A stretch of DNA of 64,000 nucleotides from Streptomyces plumbidurans. GTDB taxonomy: Bacteria; Actinomycetota; Actinomycetes; Streptomycetales; Streptomycetaceae. Made by a program: the position numbers and the translations under genes. Positions 63,693 through 64,000 of this stretch are shown piece after piece (position 1 is the stretch's first letter; each line of letters begins with the position of its first letter). The stretch spans positions 124,001 to 188,000 of the forward strand of contig NZ_JAFJSY010000004.1 of NCBI RefSeq assembly GCF_019857225.1. The letters run 5' to 3'. The notes below the pieces were generated by a model. The model worked only from the letters and a program-made list of their open reading frames with translations. It ran no database searches and was not told the DNA's origin.

Positions 63693-64000
63693 ATGCTCAT
63701 CGCTCAAGGACTGGTGAAGTGCTACGGCCGACGGCGCGCCCTCGACGGCTTCGACCTCACGGTCGCGCCCGGCGAGATCGTCGGCCTGATCGGTCACAAC
63801 GGCGCGGGCAAGACCACGTTCGTCGAGATTGTCACCGGTCTCGTGCGACCGGACGAGGGCCGGATCCGAATCGGCCCGTACGACGCCCTGCGCACGGGAC
63901 GGGCCGCCCGACGGCTTCTGGGCGTGGCTCCCCAGGAGCCGGCGCTGTACGGCAGCGTCACCGCGCGCGAAAACCTCCGGCTGCTCGCGGGACTGGCCGG
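63693..64000 (+). CDS. ABC transporter ATP-binding protein, 5-prime part
   Basis: The gene runs off the right edge; about 102 residues are visible. MLIAQGLVKCYGRRRALDGF is the N-terminus of drug/lipid-type ABC ATPases; Walker A is GHNGAGKTT (about 38-46); the Q-loop is GVAPQEPALYGSVTARENL. G-rich ribosome site before ATG. It is divergent from the TetR gene and probably heads an exporter operon with a permease outside the window. Confidence 0.9.
   Translation, partial: MLIAQGLVKCYGRRRALDGFDLTVAPGEIVGLIGHNGAGKTTFVEIVTGLVRPDEGRIRIGPYDALRTGRAARRLLGVAPQEPALYGSVTARENLRLLAGLA

Overview
The window is from a Streptomyces-type actinomycete. Third-codon GC is very high throughout, GTG and TTG starts are common, and lineage-typical families are present: a Wbl iron-sulfur protein, an XRE/DUF397/anti-sigma-ATPase locus, two DUF574 methyltransferases, ECF41-type sigma factors and an actinobacterial cytochrome b. 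I saw no rRNA, tRNA, CRISPR array, integrase or intact insertion sequence. No gene-free stretch exceeds about 290 bp. The longest are 2879-3164, 26799-27077 and 43288-43561, and they hold promoters and inverted repeats only.

Region 1 (about 2-28.8 kb) is a large exopolysaccharide locus. A plus-strand operon (3165-14417) runs: initiating sugar-phosphate transferase, Gfo/Idh/MocA dehydrogenase, NAD epimerase, two different PLP sugar aminotransferases, a NeuD/PglD-like acetyltransferase, a 1201-residue secreted multidomain protein and a glycosyltransferase. A second plus-strand pair encodes a Wzz-Wzy fusion and a glycosyltransferase. An opposing minus-strand operon (26798 down to 18146) encodes a conserved unknown protein, a WecG/TagA transferase, a WbpA-like UDP-sugar 6-dehydrogenase, a WecB/WbpI-like 2-epimerase, a Wzz-like protein, the Wzx flippase, a beta-helix lipoprotein and a glycosyltransferase. 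A WbpD/WlbB-like acetyltransferase and a StrD-type nucleotidyltransferase lie upstream of it. Together the genes match every step from UDP-GlcNAc to a UDP-2,3-diacetamido-mannuronate-type sugar, plus a second amino-sugar branch and Wzx/Wzy export. No Wzc kinase is visible.

Region 2 (28.9-42 kb) holds small regulator-plus-enzyme modules: a MarR-type regulator with an alpha/beta hydrolase; a GntR/FCD regulon (DUF2848, MHS transporter, nitrilase-family amidase, cupin); and an IclR regulon (MFS transporter, CaiB CoA-transferase, HMG-CoA-lyase-family enzyme). The GntR and IclR modules each carry a repeated operator-like motif. A cyclophilin gene ends the region.

Region 3 (42-57.7 kb) is regulatory and redox: the anti-sigma ATPase/XRE/DUF397/DUF574 cluster, a sigma-like protein lacking region 4, a Wbl protein followed by a solitary QcrB-like cytochrome b, two paralogous NAD(P)-binding proteins, an orphan flavoprotein, an ECF41 sigma factor with its CMD/AhpD partner, a MarR regulator with a nitroreductase and a broken azoreductase, a GlxA-type AraC regulator and a GAPDH.

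Region 4 (57.7-64 kb) holds a second DUF574 methyltransferase, a Tat-exported lipase-like hydrolase, an isoprenylcysteine-methyltransferase-like membrane protein, a Tat-exported VioB-type ferritin-like protein, a decayed lipase and a TetR regulator divergent from an ABC ATPase that runs off the window.

In-frame tandem duplications with units divisible by three (15, 18, 21 or 36 bp) recur at seven sites in or at the ends of genes. All functions are read from the sequence by family resemblance; no database search was run.
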